NCBI RefSeq assembly: GCF_013761175.1
Contig: NZ_JACDUR010000004.1
Span: forward strand, 930,001 to 994,000
Source: Nonomuraea soli
GTDB taxonomy: Bacteria; Actinomycetota; Actinomycetes; Streptosporangiales; Streptosporangiaceae
Length of the DNA: 64,000 nt
Reading direction: 5' to 3'
Position numbers and translations under genes: made by a program. Positions within the stretch are counted from its first letter, which is position 1. Every line of letters starts with the position of its first letter. Below are positions 9,822 to 17,101 of the stretch, piece after piece. Under the pieces are notes generated by a model. The model was not told where the DNA came from. It was given only the letters and a program-made list of their open reading frames with translations, and did no database searches.

Positions 9822-11201
9822 ATGCCCCAACTGATCAACCCCGCCACCGGCCTGCCGATCGAGCATGTCGCCGACACCCAGGTCGAGGCCGTGGCCCAGG
9901 CCGTACAGCGGGCCCGCCAGGCCTTCGGCGAATGGTCGCAGGCGACTCCCGGCGAGCGCGCCAGGGTGCTGCTGCGCCTGGCCGACCTGGTGGAGGCCGA
10001 CGCCGATGAGCTGACCAGGCTCGAGGTCGAGGAGACCGGCAAGCCCGCGGCCGTCTTCCGCGACGGCGAGCTGCCCTTCGCCGTCGACAACCTGCGCTTC
10101 TTCGCCGGCGCCGCCCGCTCGCTGGAGGGCTCGGGGGCGGGGGTGTTCAGTCAGGGCTACACCTCGGTCATGCTGCGCCGCCCCGTCGGCGTGGTCGGCT
10201 CGATCGCACCGTGGAACTTCCCGTTCATCATGGCGGTCTGGAAGATCGCCCCCGCTCTCGCCGCGGGCAACGCCGTGGTGATCAAGCCGGCGCCGATGAC
10301 CCCGCGCAGCACGCTGCGCCTTCGCGAGTTGTGCGTGCGGGCGGGCGCTCCCGTCGAGGTCGTGCTCGGCGGCGGTGAGGTCGGCCAGGCCCTGGTCACC
10401 GACCCCGGCGTCGACATGGTCAGCGTCACCGGCTCCACCGAGACCGGGCGCGCGGTCATGACCGGGGCGGCCGCCTCCTTGAAGCGGGTGCACCTGGAGC
10501 TCGGCGGCAAGGCTCCGGCGCTGGTGTTCGCCGACGCCGACCTGGCCGAGATGGCCAGGGGCGTGGCGATGGGCGCGACCTACAACACCGGCCAGGACTG
10601 CACGGCCGCGACGCGCGTCTACGTGGACCGGCAGGTGTACGGCGAGGCGGTCGAGGCCATGCGCTCGGTGATGTCGAAGATCGTCTATGGCGACCCCTGG
10701 GACTCCTCGACCGACATCGGGCCGCTCATCTCCGCCGGGCACCGCGACCGGGTGCACGGCTTCGTCTCGGGCACCGTGGCTCACGGCGGGTTCGTCCCCG
10801 AGGGACCCGGCTTCTACTACCCGCCCACCCTGATCACCGACGTGGCGCAGTCGAGCGAGGTGGTCCAGGGCGAGATCTTCGGTCCGGTGCTGGTCGTGCT
10901 CCCCTTCGACGGGGAGGACGAGGCGGTGCGGCTGGCCAACGACACCAGGTACGGCCTGGCCTCGTCGGTCTGGTCGCGCGACGTCTCCCGGGCGATGCGC
11001 GTGTCGCACCGCCTAGACGTCGGCGTGACCTGGATCAACGACCACCTGCCGATCGCCAGCGAAGCCCCGCACGGCGGGGTCAAGGGAAGCGGGTTCGGCA
11101 AGGACATGAGCCAGGAGGCGGTCCAGGAGTACTCGGTGACCCGTCACCTCATGATCAAGCACGCGGCGCCGGCCGAACGAGACTCGTTCCGGCCTGCCTA
11201 A
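9822..11201 (+). CDS. Aldehyde dehydrogenase, aminobutyraldehyde/betaine-aldehyde type
   Basis: A 459-residue NAD(P)-dependent aldehyde dehydrogenase. Seen: PWNFPFIMAVWKIAPALAAGN cofactor region (about 127-147), VTGSTETGRAV Rossmann turn, general base Glu in LELGGKAP (about 226), nucleophile Cys in NTGQDCTAATRV (about 260), and GEIFGPVLVV. The overall pattern (TYNTGQDCTA, WINDHLPIASEAPHGG) is nearest to PatD/gamma-aminobutyraldehyde dehydrogenases. Downstream of a PotDBCA importer, this suggests oxidation of polyamine-derived aldehydes; that link is inference. It may be co-transcribed with the glycosyltransferase. Confidence 0.88.
   Translation: MPQLINPATGLPIEHVADTQVEAVAQAVQRARQAFGEWSQATPGERARVLLRLADLVEADADELTRLEVEETGKPAAVFRDGELPFAVDNLRFFAGAARSLEGSGAGVFSQGYTSVMLRRPVGVVGSIAPWNFPFIMAVWKIAPALAAGNAVVIKPAPMTPRSTLRLRELCVRAGAPVEVVLGGGEVGQALVTDPGVDMVSVTGSTETGRAVMTGAAASLKRVHLELGGKAPALVFADADLAEMARGVAMGATYNTGQDCTAATRVYVDRQVYGEAVEAMRSVMSKIVYGDPWDSSTDIGPLISAGHRDRVHGFVSGTVAHGGFVPEGPGFYYPPTLITDVAQSSEVVQGEIFGPVLVVLPFDGEDEAVRLANDTRYGLASSVWSRDVSRAMRVSHRLDVGVTWINDHLPIASEAPHGGVKGSGFGKDMSQEAVQEYSVTRHLMIKHAAPAERDSFRPA
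11171..11194 (+). terminator. Hairpin at end of aldehyde dehydrogenase gene
   Basis: GGCCGAACGAG pairs with CTCGTTCCGGCC (one bulged C), just before the stop codon, and is followed by TAAAAAGC. It may act as a terminator separating this gene from the conservon. There is no U-tract on the plus strand. Confidence 0.35.
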
Positions 11202-11348
11202 AAAGCACGTTTTGGGCGTTTTCTAGGGAAAAGGTCGGTTCGCCGATGTGGTAGGGGTTGTGTTCCAATTGCCCTGCCCAAATCTTCCCCCATGCGCCCC
11301 ACACGTGTCAGTTTCGAGCACACGTTACGGCGAGAGGTTGCGTACAAA

Positions 11349-14300
11349 GTGAGGAAGGAAAACCCCAAGCGCGTCGCGCCAGGGGAGCACACCGGCGGAC
11401 GGTTCCAGCTGGGGAACTGGCGCGTGCGCTCACGGCTCGTGGCGCTGATCCTCATCCCCACGGTCGTGGGCGTGCTCCTCGCCGCCATCCAGCTGACCAA
11501 CGCCATCGGCACCAGCGCCGAGTACCGGCGGCTGACCCAGGTGGCCGAGCTCGTGCAGCGCCTGTCCACGCTCTCCCACGAGCTGGGCAAGGAACGTTCG
11601 CTGACCGCCTGGCTGGTGGCCGACCATCGGGCCAGTGCCCACCTGGTCAAGCTGCGCGACCAGCAGAAGGTCGTCGACGCCGCCAGAGCCAAGGTGATCG
11701 ACGCCACGGCCGCCATCGACGCCGAGCACCAGCCGCGTGTGCGCCAGGCCACCGACGAGATCCGCCGCTGGCTCAACGGCCTGCCGTCGCTGCGCTCCTC
11801 GGTCGTCGGCCAGAGCGCGCCGCCGCGTGCCGCCATCCGCACCTACACCAGCCTCATCCAGGTGCTGCGCGGCCTGCAGGGTGAACTGGGCACCGTGGGC
11901 GACGACGACCAGCTCGTCGGCGACTCCGCCGCCTTCGGAGCTCTGCACCAGGCCAAGGAGGAGGTCTCCCGGCAGCAGGCCATCCTCGTGGTGGCCCTGG
12001 TCGAGCGCCGCCTCGACTACGACGACCTTTCCGACTTCCTCGGTTCCTGGGACCGCCAGCAGGCCGAGCTCGACACCTTCACGGCCGAGGCGGCCGCCAC
12101 CGAGGCGGCGCTGTACAAGAAGAACGTGCGCGGCCAGTCCGTCGACCGCGCCGACGCCATGCGCCAGCGGGCCCTGTCCCAGCTGCGTGAGTACCGCACC
12201 ATCCGCGACCTCGACATCACCACCAAGCGTGACCTCAACGTCTGGCACGCCAGCACCACCGTGACGGTGGACGCGATGCGCAAGGTCGAGATGGTCCTGG
12301 CCGACAAGATCGTGAAGCGGACCGAGGAGCTGAGCGACACCGAGCTCCGCTACGCGATCATCTCCGCCGCGGTCATCCTGGTCCTGCTCCTCCTCGTGCT
12401 GCTCATCACCGCCTGGGTGGCCGGCTCGCTGGTCCGCCCGCTGCGCACCCTGCGCTCGGAGGCGCTGGAGATCGCCGGCTTCCGCCTGCCCGACACCGTG
12501 CGCACCCTGCGCGAGAGCGGCGAGACCGCGACGCCGAAGATCACCTCGATCGGCGTGGGCACCCGCGACGAGATCGGTGAAGTGGCCCGGGCCTTCGACG
12601 AGGTCCACCGCGAGGCGGTACGGCTCGCCGGCGACGAGGCCAAGCTGCGCGCCAACGTCAACGCGATGTTCGTCAACCTCTCCCGGCGTTCGCAGACCCT
12701 GGTCGAGCGTCAGCTGCAGCTGATCGAGGACCTGGAGCACGGCGAGGAGGACGAGTCCAGGCTCGGGAACCTGTTCCGCCTCGACCACCTGGCCACCCGC
12801 ATGCGGCGTAACAGCGAGAACCTCCTGGTCCTCGCCGGCCACGAGAGCGCGCGCCGCTGGAGCGAGCCGGTCGCTCTCGTCGACGTCGCCCGCGCCTCCC
12901 TGTCCGAGGTCGAGAACTACGAGCGGGTCAGCATCCAGATCCCCTCCGACGTCGAGATCGTCGGCCCGGCCGTCACCGACACCGTTCACCTGCTGGCCGA
13001 GCTGATCGAGAACGCCATCTCCTTCTCGCCCCGCGAGACCAAGGTCGTGGTGACCACCGCCTCCGCCCCCGGCGGCGTGGTCGTCTCGGTCACCGACCAG
13101 GGCATCGGCCTGACCGCCGAGGAGCTCACCGAGCTCAACTGGCGCCTGGCCAACCCTCCGGTCGTGGACGTCTCCGTCGCCCGCCGCATGGGCCTGTTCG
13201 TGGTCGGCCGGCTGGCCCTGCGCCACGGCGTCCAGGTCCAGCTGCGCTCGCGGCAGGAGGGCCCTGGACTGATCGCGATGGTGCTGCTCCCGGCGGTGCT
13301 CATCGCCCCGTCCAACGCCCCCACCCAGCAGATCCCGGCGATGGCCGCCGCCTTCCAGGGCGAGGGCCCGGCCTCCCTGGCCGGCGGCCCGTCGCGCGGC
13401 GCCTTCGCCGAGGCGCCCTCGTCCGACCTGTTCTCCTCGGGCACGCCCTTCCCGCGCGCCGAGCCCGGTCAGCCGACCGGCGCTCCCGCGGGCGCCGGGG
13501 TCATGCACACCCCGTGGCCCGACACCCTGCCGCCGCCCGGAGGCGGCTGGCCCTCGGTGTCGGGGGAGGAGCCCGAGCTGTTCACCGAGCGGCCCGCGCG
13601 CCTGGCCGACGAGCCCGCGAACGACGACCCCTGGTCGGCGCTGCCTCCGGCCGAGGACGCCTGGTCGACGCGCCCCGGCGCGCCGTCCGCGCGTGCCGCG
13701 GCGCCCGACACCGCCTCGCGCCCCGGCGACTTGTGGACGCCGCGCTCGGCCGACTCCTGGTCGACCGGCTCGCAGGGTTCCGACTGGTCCACCGGCTCGC
13801 AGGGTTCGGACTGGTCCACCGGCTCGCAGGGCTCGGACACCACCTGGTCCGCCGGCTCCCAGCGGGGTTCCGACACCGCCTGGCCCGCCTTCGACCAGCC
13901 CAACCCCAGCGAGCTGACCGGACCGCTGCCCGTCTTCCGCGACTCGCCCCTGGAGGAGCAGGACGAGGAGTTCCTGCCGATCTTCGAGCAGGTGCAGACC
14001 TCGGACTGGTTCACCAAGCCGGCGGTCCTGGCCCAGCCCGGCCCGCCGGAGCCCGCTCCGCAGGCCTTCCAGACGCCGGAGGTCTCCGCCCCGGCGGCGA
14101 TGCCTCCCGGACAGGGCCTGCCCCAGCGCCAGCCGTCGCCGGTCACCGCCTCCGGCCTGCCGCAGCGTGACCCCTCCGGCGGTGGCCAGCCCCCGTACGA
14201 GGGACTGCCCCAGCGGGACCCGGGCCGGGGCGCCCTGCCCCAGCGCGACCCGGCCTCGGGTGGCGGCCTGCCGCAGCGCGACCCCAGCGGGGGCGGCGGC

Positions 14301-14585
14301 CTGCCGCAGCGCCAGCCTGCCGGAGGCGGCTTCCCGCCGGGCGCACCTCTGAGCCCCGGCGGCCCGCTGACCGGCGGACCGTCCGAGCAGGCCTCGTCGG
14401 GACAGACCCAGAACGGGCTGCCCCGCCGCGTGCCCAAGGCCAACCTGGTGCCGGGATCGGTGCCGACCTCCGGTTCGTTGTTCGGCGAGCCGGCCGAGCC
14501 GGTCTCCCCCGACCGGCTGCGCAGCCGGTTGTCCAGCTACCAGCAAGGTGTACGGCAGGGCCGTGAAGAAATTGGAGAGGAATGA
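11349..14585 (+). CDS. cvnA: Conservon sensor kinase-like protein CvnA
   Basis: About 1078 residues. TM1 (VALILIPTVVGVLLAAIQL, about 32-50) and TM2 (about 334-356, AAVILVLLLLVLLITAWVAG) flank an extracellular nitrate/nitrite-sensing (NIT) domain. Then come HAMP (about 357-435), a helical segment with LDHLATRMRR (about 477), HATPase_c with N-box LAELIENAISFSP (about 544) and DQGIGL, and a disordered tail. The tail has WSTGSQGSD repeats, GLPQRDP repeats, FLPIFEQVQTSDWF, PKANLVPG and a terminal RLSSYQQGVRQGREEI. GTG 11349 is chosen by comparison with the other copies; ATG 11292 would add 19 residues. The stop overlaps cvnB. It should recruit CvnB-D to the membrane. Confidence 0.9.
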   Translation: MRKENPKRVAPGEHTGGRFQLGNWRVRSRLVALILIPTVVGVLLAAIQLTNAIGTSAEYRRLTQVAELVQRLSTLSHELGKERSLTAWLVADHRASAHLVKLRDQQKVVDAARAKVIDATAAIDAEHQPRVRQATDEIRRWLNGLPSLRSSVVGQSAPPRAAIRTYTSLIQVLRGLQGELGTVGDDDQLVGDSAAFGALHQAKEEVSRQQAILVVALVERRLDYDDLSDFLGSWDRQQAELDTFTAEAAATEAALYKKNVRGQSVDRADAMRQRALSQLREYRTIRDLDITTKRDLNVWHASTTVTVDAMRKVEMVLADKIVKRTEELSDTELRYAIISAAVILVLLLLVLLITAWVAGSLVRPLRTLRSEALEIAGFRLPDTVRTLRESGETATPKITSIGVGTRDEIGEVARAFDEVHREAVRLAGDEAKLRANVNAMFVNLSRRSQTLVERQLQLIEDLEHGEEDESRLGNLFRLDHLATRMRRNSENLLVLAGHESARRWSEPVALVDVARASLSEVENYERVSIQIPSDVEIVGPAVTDTVHLLAELIENAISFSPRETKVVVTTASAPGGVVVSVTDQGIGLTAEELTELNWRLANPPVVDVSVARRMGLFVVGRLALRHGVQVQLRSRQEGPGLIAMVLLPAVLIAPSNAPTQQIPAMAAAFQGEGPASLAGGPSRGAFAEAPSSDLFSSGTPFPRAEPGQPTGAPAGAGVMHTPWPDTLPPPGGGWPSVSGEEPELFTERPARLADEPANDDPWSALPPAEDAWSTRPGAPSARAAAPDTASRPGDLWTPRSADSWSTGSQGSDWSTGSQGSDWSTGSQGSDTTWSAGSQRGSDTAWPAFDQPNPSELTGPLPVFRDSPLEEQDEEFLPIFEQVQTSDWFTKPAVLAQPGPPEPAPQAFQTPEVSAPAAMPPGQGLPQRQPSPVTASGLPQRDPSGGGQPPYEGLPQRDPGRGALPQRDPASGGGLPQRDPSGGGGLPQRQPAGGGFPPGAPLSPGGPLTGGPSEQASSGQTQNGLPRRVPKANLVPGSVPTSGSLFGEPAEPVSPDRLRSRLSSYQQGVRQGREEIGEE
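13758..13838 (+). repeat. 27-bp in-frame repeat (WSTGSQGSD) in cvnA tail
   Basis: Three nearly identical 27-base units encode WSTGSQGSD, followed by a degenerate fourth (WSAGSQRGSD). A second family, GLPQRDPSGGG-like units, lies at about 14155-14320. Confidence 0.85.
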
Positions 14586-15010
14586 CCATGAGAGAACTGA
14601 GCCAGGGTGCGCGCGGGATCAGCTGGTTGATCACTGATTTCGTCAACAACGTGCCGGGCGTGGCGCACACCGTGGTGGTCTCCGCCGACGGACTGCCGCT
14701 CGCCTACTCGGAGGGCTTCCCGAAGGACCGGGCCGACCAGCTGGCCGCGGTGGCCTCCGGCGTGGTCAGCCTCACGGCGGGCGCGGCCCGGGTGTTCGAG
14801 GGCGGCGCGGTCAGCCAGACGGTGATCGAGATGCAGCGCGGCCTTTTGATGATCATGTCGATCAGCGATGGGTCCAGCCTGGCCGTGCTCGCTTCGGCCG
14901 ACTGTGACATGGGCCTGGTCGCCTACCAGATGACGCTGCTCGTGGAGCGCGCCGGGCAGGTGCTCACGCCTGCCGTACGAGCCGAATTGCAGGCCTCGCG
15001 GCCGCACTAG
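14582..15010 (+). CDS. cvnB: Conservon protein CvnB, roadblock/LC7 domain
   Basis: A 142-residue roadblock/LC7 protein in the second complete conservon. Landmarks are GVAHTVVVSADGLPLAYSE (about 25-43), DRADQLAAVASGVVSLTAGA and LAVLASADCDMGLVAYQM. ATG 14582 overlaps the cvnA stop, with a second ATG at 14588 (MRELSQGARG) that aligns better with the other two CvnB starts. Predicted to bridge CvnA and the CvnD GTPase. Confidence 0.93.
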   Translation: MTMRELSQGARGISWLITDFVNNVPGVAHTVVVSADGLPLAYSEGFPKDRADQLAAVASGVVSLTAGAARVFEGGAVSQTVIEMQRGLLMIMSISDGSSLAVLASADCDMGLVAYQMTLLVERAGQVLTPAVRAELQASRPH

Positions 15011-15034
15011 TCGGCGCCGACGGGAGACAAGACA

Positions 15035-15439
15035 GTGTCAGATCAGGGTTGGACGGGTGATAACAGCCCCACCTCGGACGGCGCGCGGCGCAAGTCGAGC
15101 TCGCTGGTGCGGCCGTATGCCGTGACCGGCGGGCGCACCGCTCCGCGCATCAAGTTCGCGATGGAGGCGTTGGTATCGCTTCCGGCTGAATTGACAGCCG
15201 CGCATCAAGACATTTCACTAGTCAGTCCGGAGTATCAGACGATCATCCAGCTGGCTCGCCAGGTGCGGTCGGTCGCCGAGATCTCCGCACTTTTACGACA
15301 GCCGCTCGGCGTGGTCCGAGTTCTGATCGCTGACATGGCGGCAGAGGGTCTGATCCGTGTCCACCAGCCTGCGCTGGAATCGGGTAGCCCGGACCTCAAC
15401 CTGCTCGAAAGGGTGCTCAGTGGACTTCGCAGGCTCTAG
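15035..15439 (+). CDS. cvnC: Conservon protein CvnC, DUF742
   Basis: A 134-residue DUF742 protein starting with GTG after CGGGAGACAAGACA. It shows SSLVRPYAVTGGRTAP, the helix IQLARQVRSVAEISALLRQ, VVRVLIADMAAEGLIRV and the terminal LERVLSGLRRL. It carries a TTA leucine codon at 15293-15295, rare in such DNA. The end overlaps the cvnD start by 20 bases, as in the other two loci. Confidence 0.92.
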   Translation: MSDQGWTGDNSPTSDGARRKSSSLVRPYAVTGGRTAPRIKFAMEALVSLPAELTAAHQDISLVSPEYQTIIQLARQVRSVAEISALLRQPLGVVRVLIADMAAEGLIRVHQPALESGSPDLNLLERVLSGLRRL

Positions 15440-15995
15440 GGGCCTCTCCTCGACGAAGATCGTCGTCGCGGGAGGCTTCGGCGTGGGCAAGACGACCTTC
15501 GTGGGGGCGGTGTCGGAGATCCTTCCGCTCACCACCGAGGCCGTGATGACCGACGCCTCGGCGGGCGTGGACGACCTGTCGCTCACGCCCACCAAGACGA
15601 CGACCACCGTCGCGATGGACTTCGGCCGTGTCTCCCTCGACCAGGACCTGATCCTCTACCTGTTCGGCACGCCCGGGCAGCACCGGTTCTGGTTCATGTG
15701 GGACGACCTGGTGCGCGGCGCCATCGGCGCCGTGGTCCTGGTCGACACCCGCCGCCTGGCCGACAGCTTCCCTGCGATCGACTACTTCGAGGAGGCGGGC
15801 CTGCCGTTCGTCATCGGCATCAACGGGTGGGACGGCGCCTTCCCTCACCAGAGCGAGGAGGTGCGCGAGGCCCTGTCGCTCTCGCCGCACGTGCCGATCG
15901 TGACGCTGGACGCGCGTTCGCGTGACGCGGTCAAGCAGACCCTCATCACGCTCGTCGAGCACGCCCTCACCCGGCACATGACGGCCAGCGCCTGA
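15420..15995 (+). CDS. cvnD: Conservon GTPase CvnD
   Basis: A 191-residue small GTPase. The P-loop is GGFGVGKTTFVG, G3 is LFGTPGQHRFWFMWDD, G4 is NGWD, and the VLVDTRRLADSFPAIDYFEE helix typical of CvnD is present. GTG at 15420 is chosen over an upstream in-frame GTG because it aligns with the other CvnD starts and lies 6 bases after GAAAGGG inside cvnC. A GC hairpin lies directly downstream. Confidence 0.93.
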   Translation: MDFAGSRGLSSTKIVVAGGFGVGKTTFVGAVSEILPLTTEAVMTDASAGVDDLSLTPTKTTTTVAMDFGRVSLDQDLILYLFGTPGQHRFWFMWDDLVRGAIGAVVLVDTRRLADSFPAIDYFEEAGLPFVIGINGWDGAFPHQSEEVREALSLSPHVPIVTLDARSRDAVKQTLITLVEHALTRHMTASA

Positions 15996-15996
15996 G

Positions 15997-16014
15997 GCCC
16001 GCCCGGCTGCGGGC
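15997..16014 (+). terminator. GC-rich hairpin between convergent genes
   Basis: GCCCGC pairs with GCGGGC across a CCGGCT loop, between the cvnD stop and the convergent binding-protein stop. It has no U-tract, so it is only a weak terminator candidate. Confidence 0.4.
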
Positions 16015-16016
16015 GA

Positions 16017-16967
16017 TCACCCCGCCCGCAGCTGCGGTGGTTGCTGCGCCATCAGCGGAGCCACGTCCAGCCTCGCCTTCAGGTGCCCGAACTCCGCCAT
16101 GAAGTCGGCGACCCGCTGGACCCGCTTGACGTCGAGAGTGATCGGGTAGGCGGGCAGGACCATCGCGGCCGCCGTCGCGGCGTCGATCCGCGTGTAGGTG
16201 GGGAGCACGTCCTGCACGGCCCTGCGGTCGCCCGCGGCCAGCTTCTGCGCCTTCAGGAGGGCACGCTGGAAGGCCGCCATCGTCCTCGGATGCTGCGCGG
16301 CCCAGTCGTCGGAGGCCACCCAGCCGGCGACCGGGAAGTCCGCGGTGGGCCCGGCGACGGTGTCGGCGAGCTTGATCCCGCCCGCCTTCTCCACGGCCGT
16401 CACGTAGGGCTCCCAGGCGTTGGAGGCGTCGGCCCGGCCCTCGCTCAGGGCTCGTGGATGGTCCGGGTACGGCACGCGCACCATGGTCACGTCGTCCGGC
16501 TCCATCCCGTTGGCCTTCAGCGTCACCTCCACCAGCAACGTGCTGATCCCGGCGGGAGCGGCGACCTTCATGCCGCGCAGTTCCCGGATCGTGGTGACGC
16601 CCGAGTCCTTCTGGGCCATGAGCGCGGCCGTACCGGTGCCGGCCTGGGAGGCGTCGGCGACGACCCTGAGCCTGGCGCCCTTGTCGACGAGGTCGAAGAC
16701 GGTCATGTAGTCGGCGATGGCCAGGTCGAGCTCGCCCGCGGCGAGCCTGGGCACGGCGCGTGTGCCGTCATCGACGATCTCGGCCTTGACGGTGAGCCCT
16801 TCTTCCTCGAAGAAGCTCCTCTGGAGGGCGATGTAGAGCGGGGCCGCGTCGGGGGTCGGCAGGACGGCGACGCGAAGCTCGGTCCTCTCCGGCCCGCTGC
16901 CGGAATCCGGGCCGGCGCAGGCGGACACCACCAGCGTCAGGCCGGCCAGGACGGCGCCCCATCTCAT
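16017..16967 (-). CDS. NrtA/SsuA-type substrate-binding lipoprotein
   Basis: A 316-residue ABC solute-binding protein of the nitrate/sulfonate/taurine/thiamine-precursor group. A short signal ends in lipobox LVVSACAG. The mature start LRVAVLPTPDAAPLYIALQR and FFEEEGLTVKAEIVDDG are family-typical. It shares long patterns with the two binding proteins at 25043 and 26056 (GPTADFPVAGW, FQRALLKAQKLA, VLPTYTRI), so all three are paralogues. No permease or ATPase is adjacent; it faces the orphan cvnA divergently. The ligand is unknown. Confidence 0.88.
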   Translation of the reverse strand: MRWGAVLAGLTLVVSACAGPDSGSGPERTELRVAVLPTPDAAPLYIALQRSFFEEEGLTVKAEIVDDGTRAVPRLAAGELDLAIADYMTVFDLVDKGARLRVVADASQAGTGTAALMAQKDSGVTTIRELRGMKVAAPAGISTLLVEVTLKANGMEPDDVTMVRVPYPDHPRALSEGRADASNAWEPYVTAVEKAGGIKLADTVAGPTADFPVAGWVASDDWAAQHPRTMAAFQRALLKAQKLAAGDRRAVQDVLPTYTRIDAATAAAMVLPAYPITLDVKRVQRVADFMAEFGHLKARLDVAPLMAQQPPQLRAG

Positions 16968-17101
16968 GGCGGATCACCCTAGTCCGCGGCGATCCGGCCC
17001 GGAAGCGTCCCAGGCGGCCGGCGCACCCCTGCCGGGGCCCGTCGACCCCCTTTACCAGCCAATATGTGCAGCTCTAACGGAAAATCCCGCTTTCCAGGTA
17101 T

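Noticed and set aside
11430..14546. 1038-codon open frame on the minus strand opposite cvnA
   Set aside because: It mirrors the codon positions of the real gene. The translation is rich in Gly, Val, Leu, Asp, Gln, His and Arg with no domain, and there is no ribosome-binding site. It is typical antisense openness of high-GC DNA.
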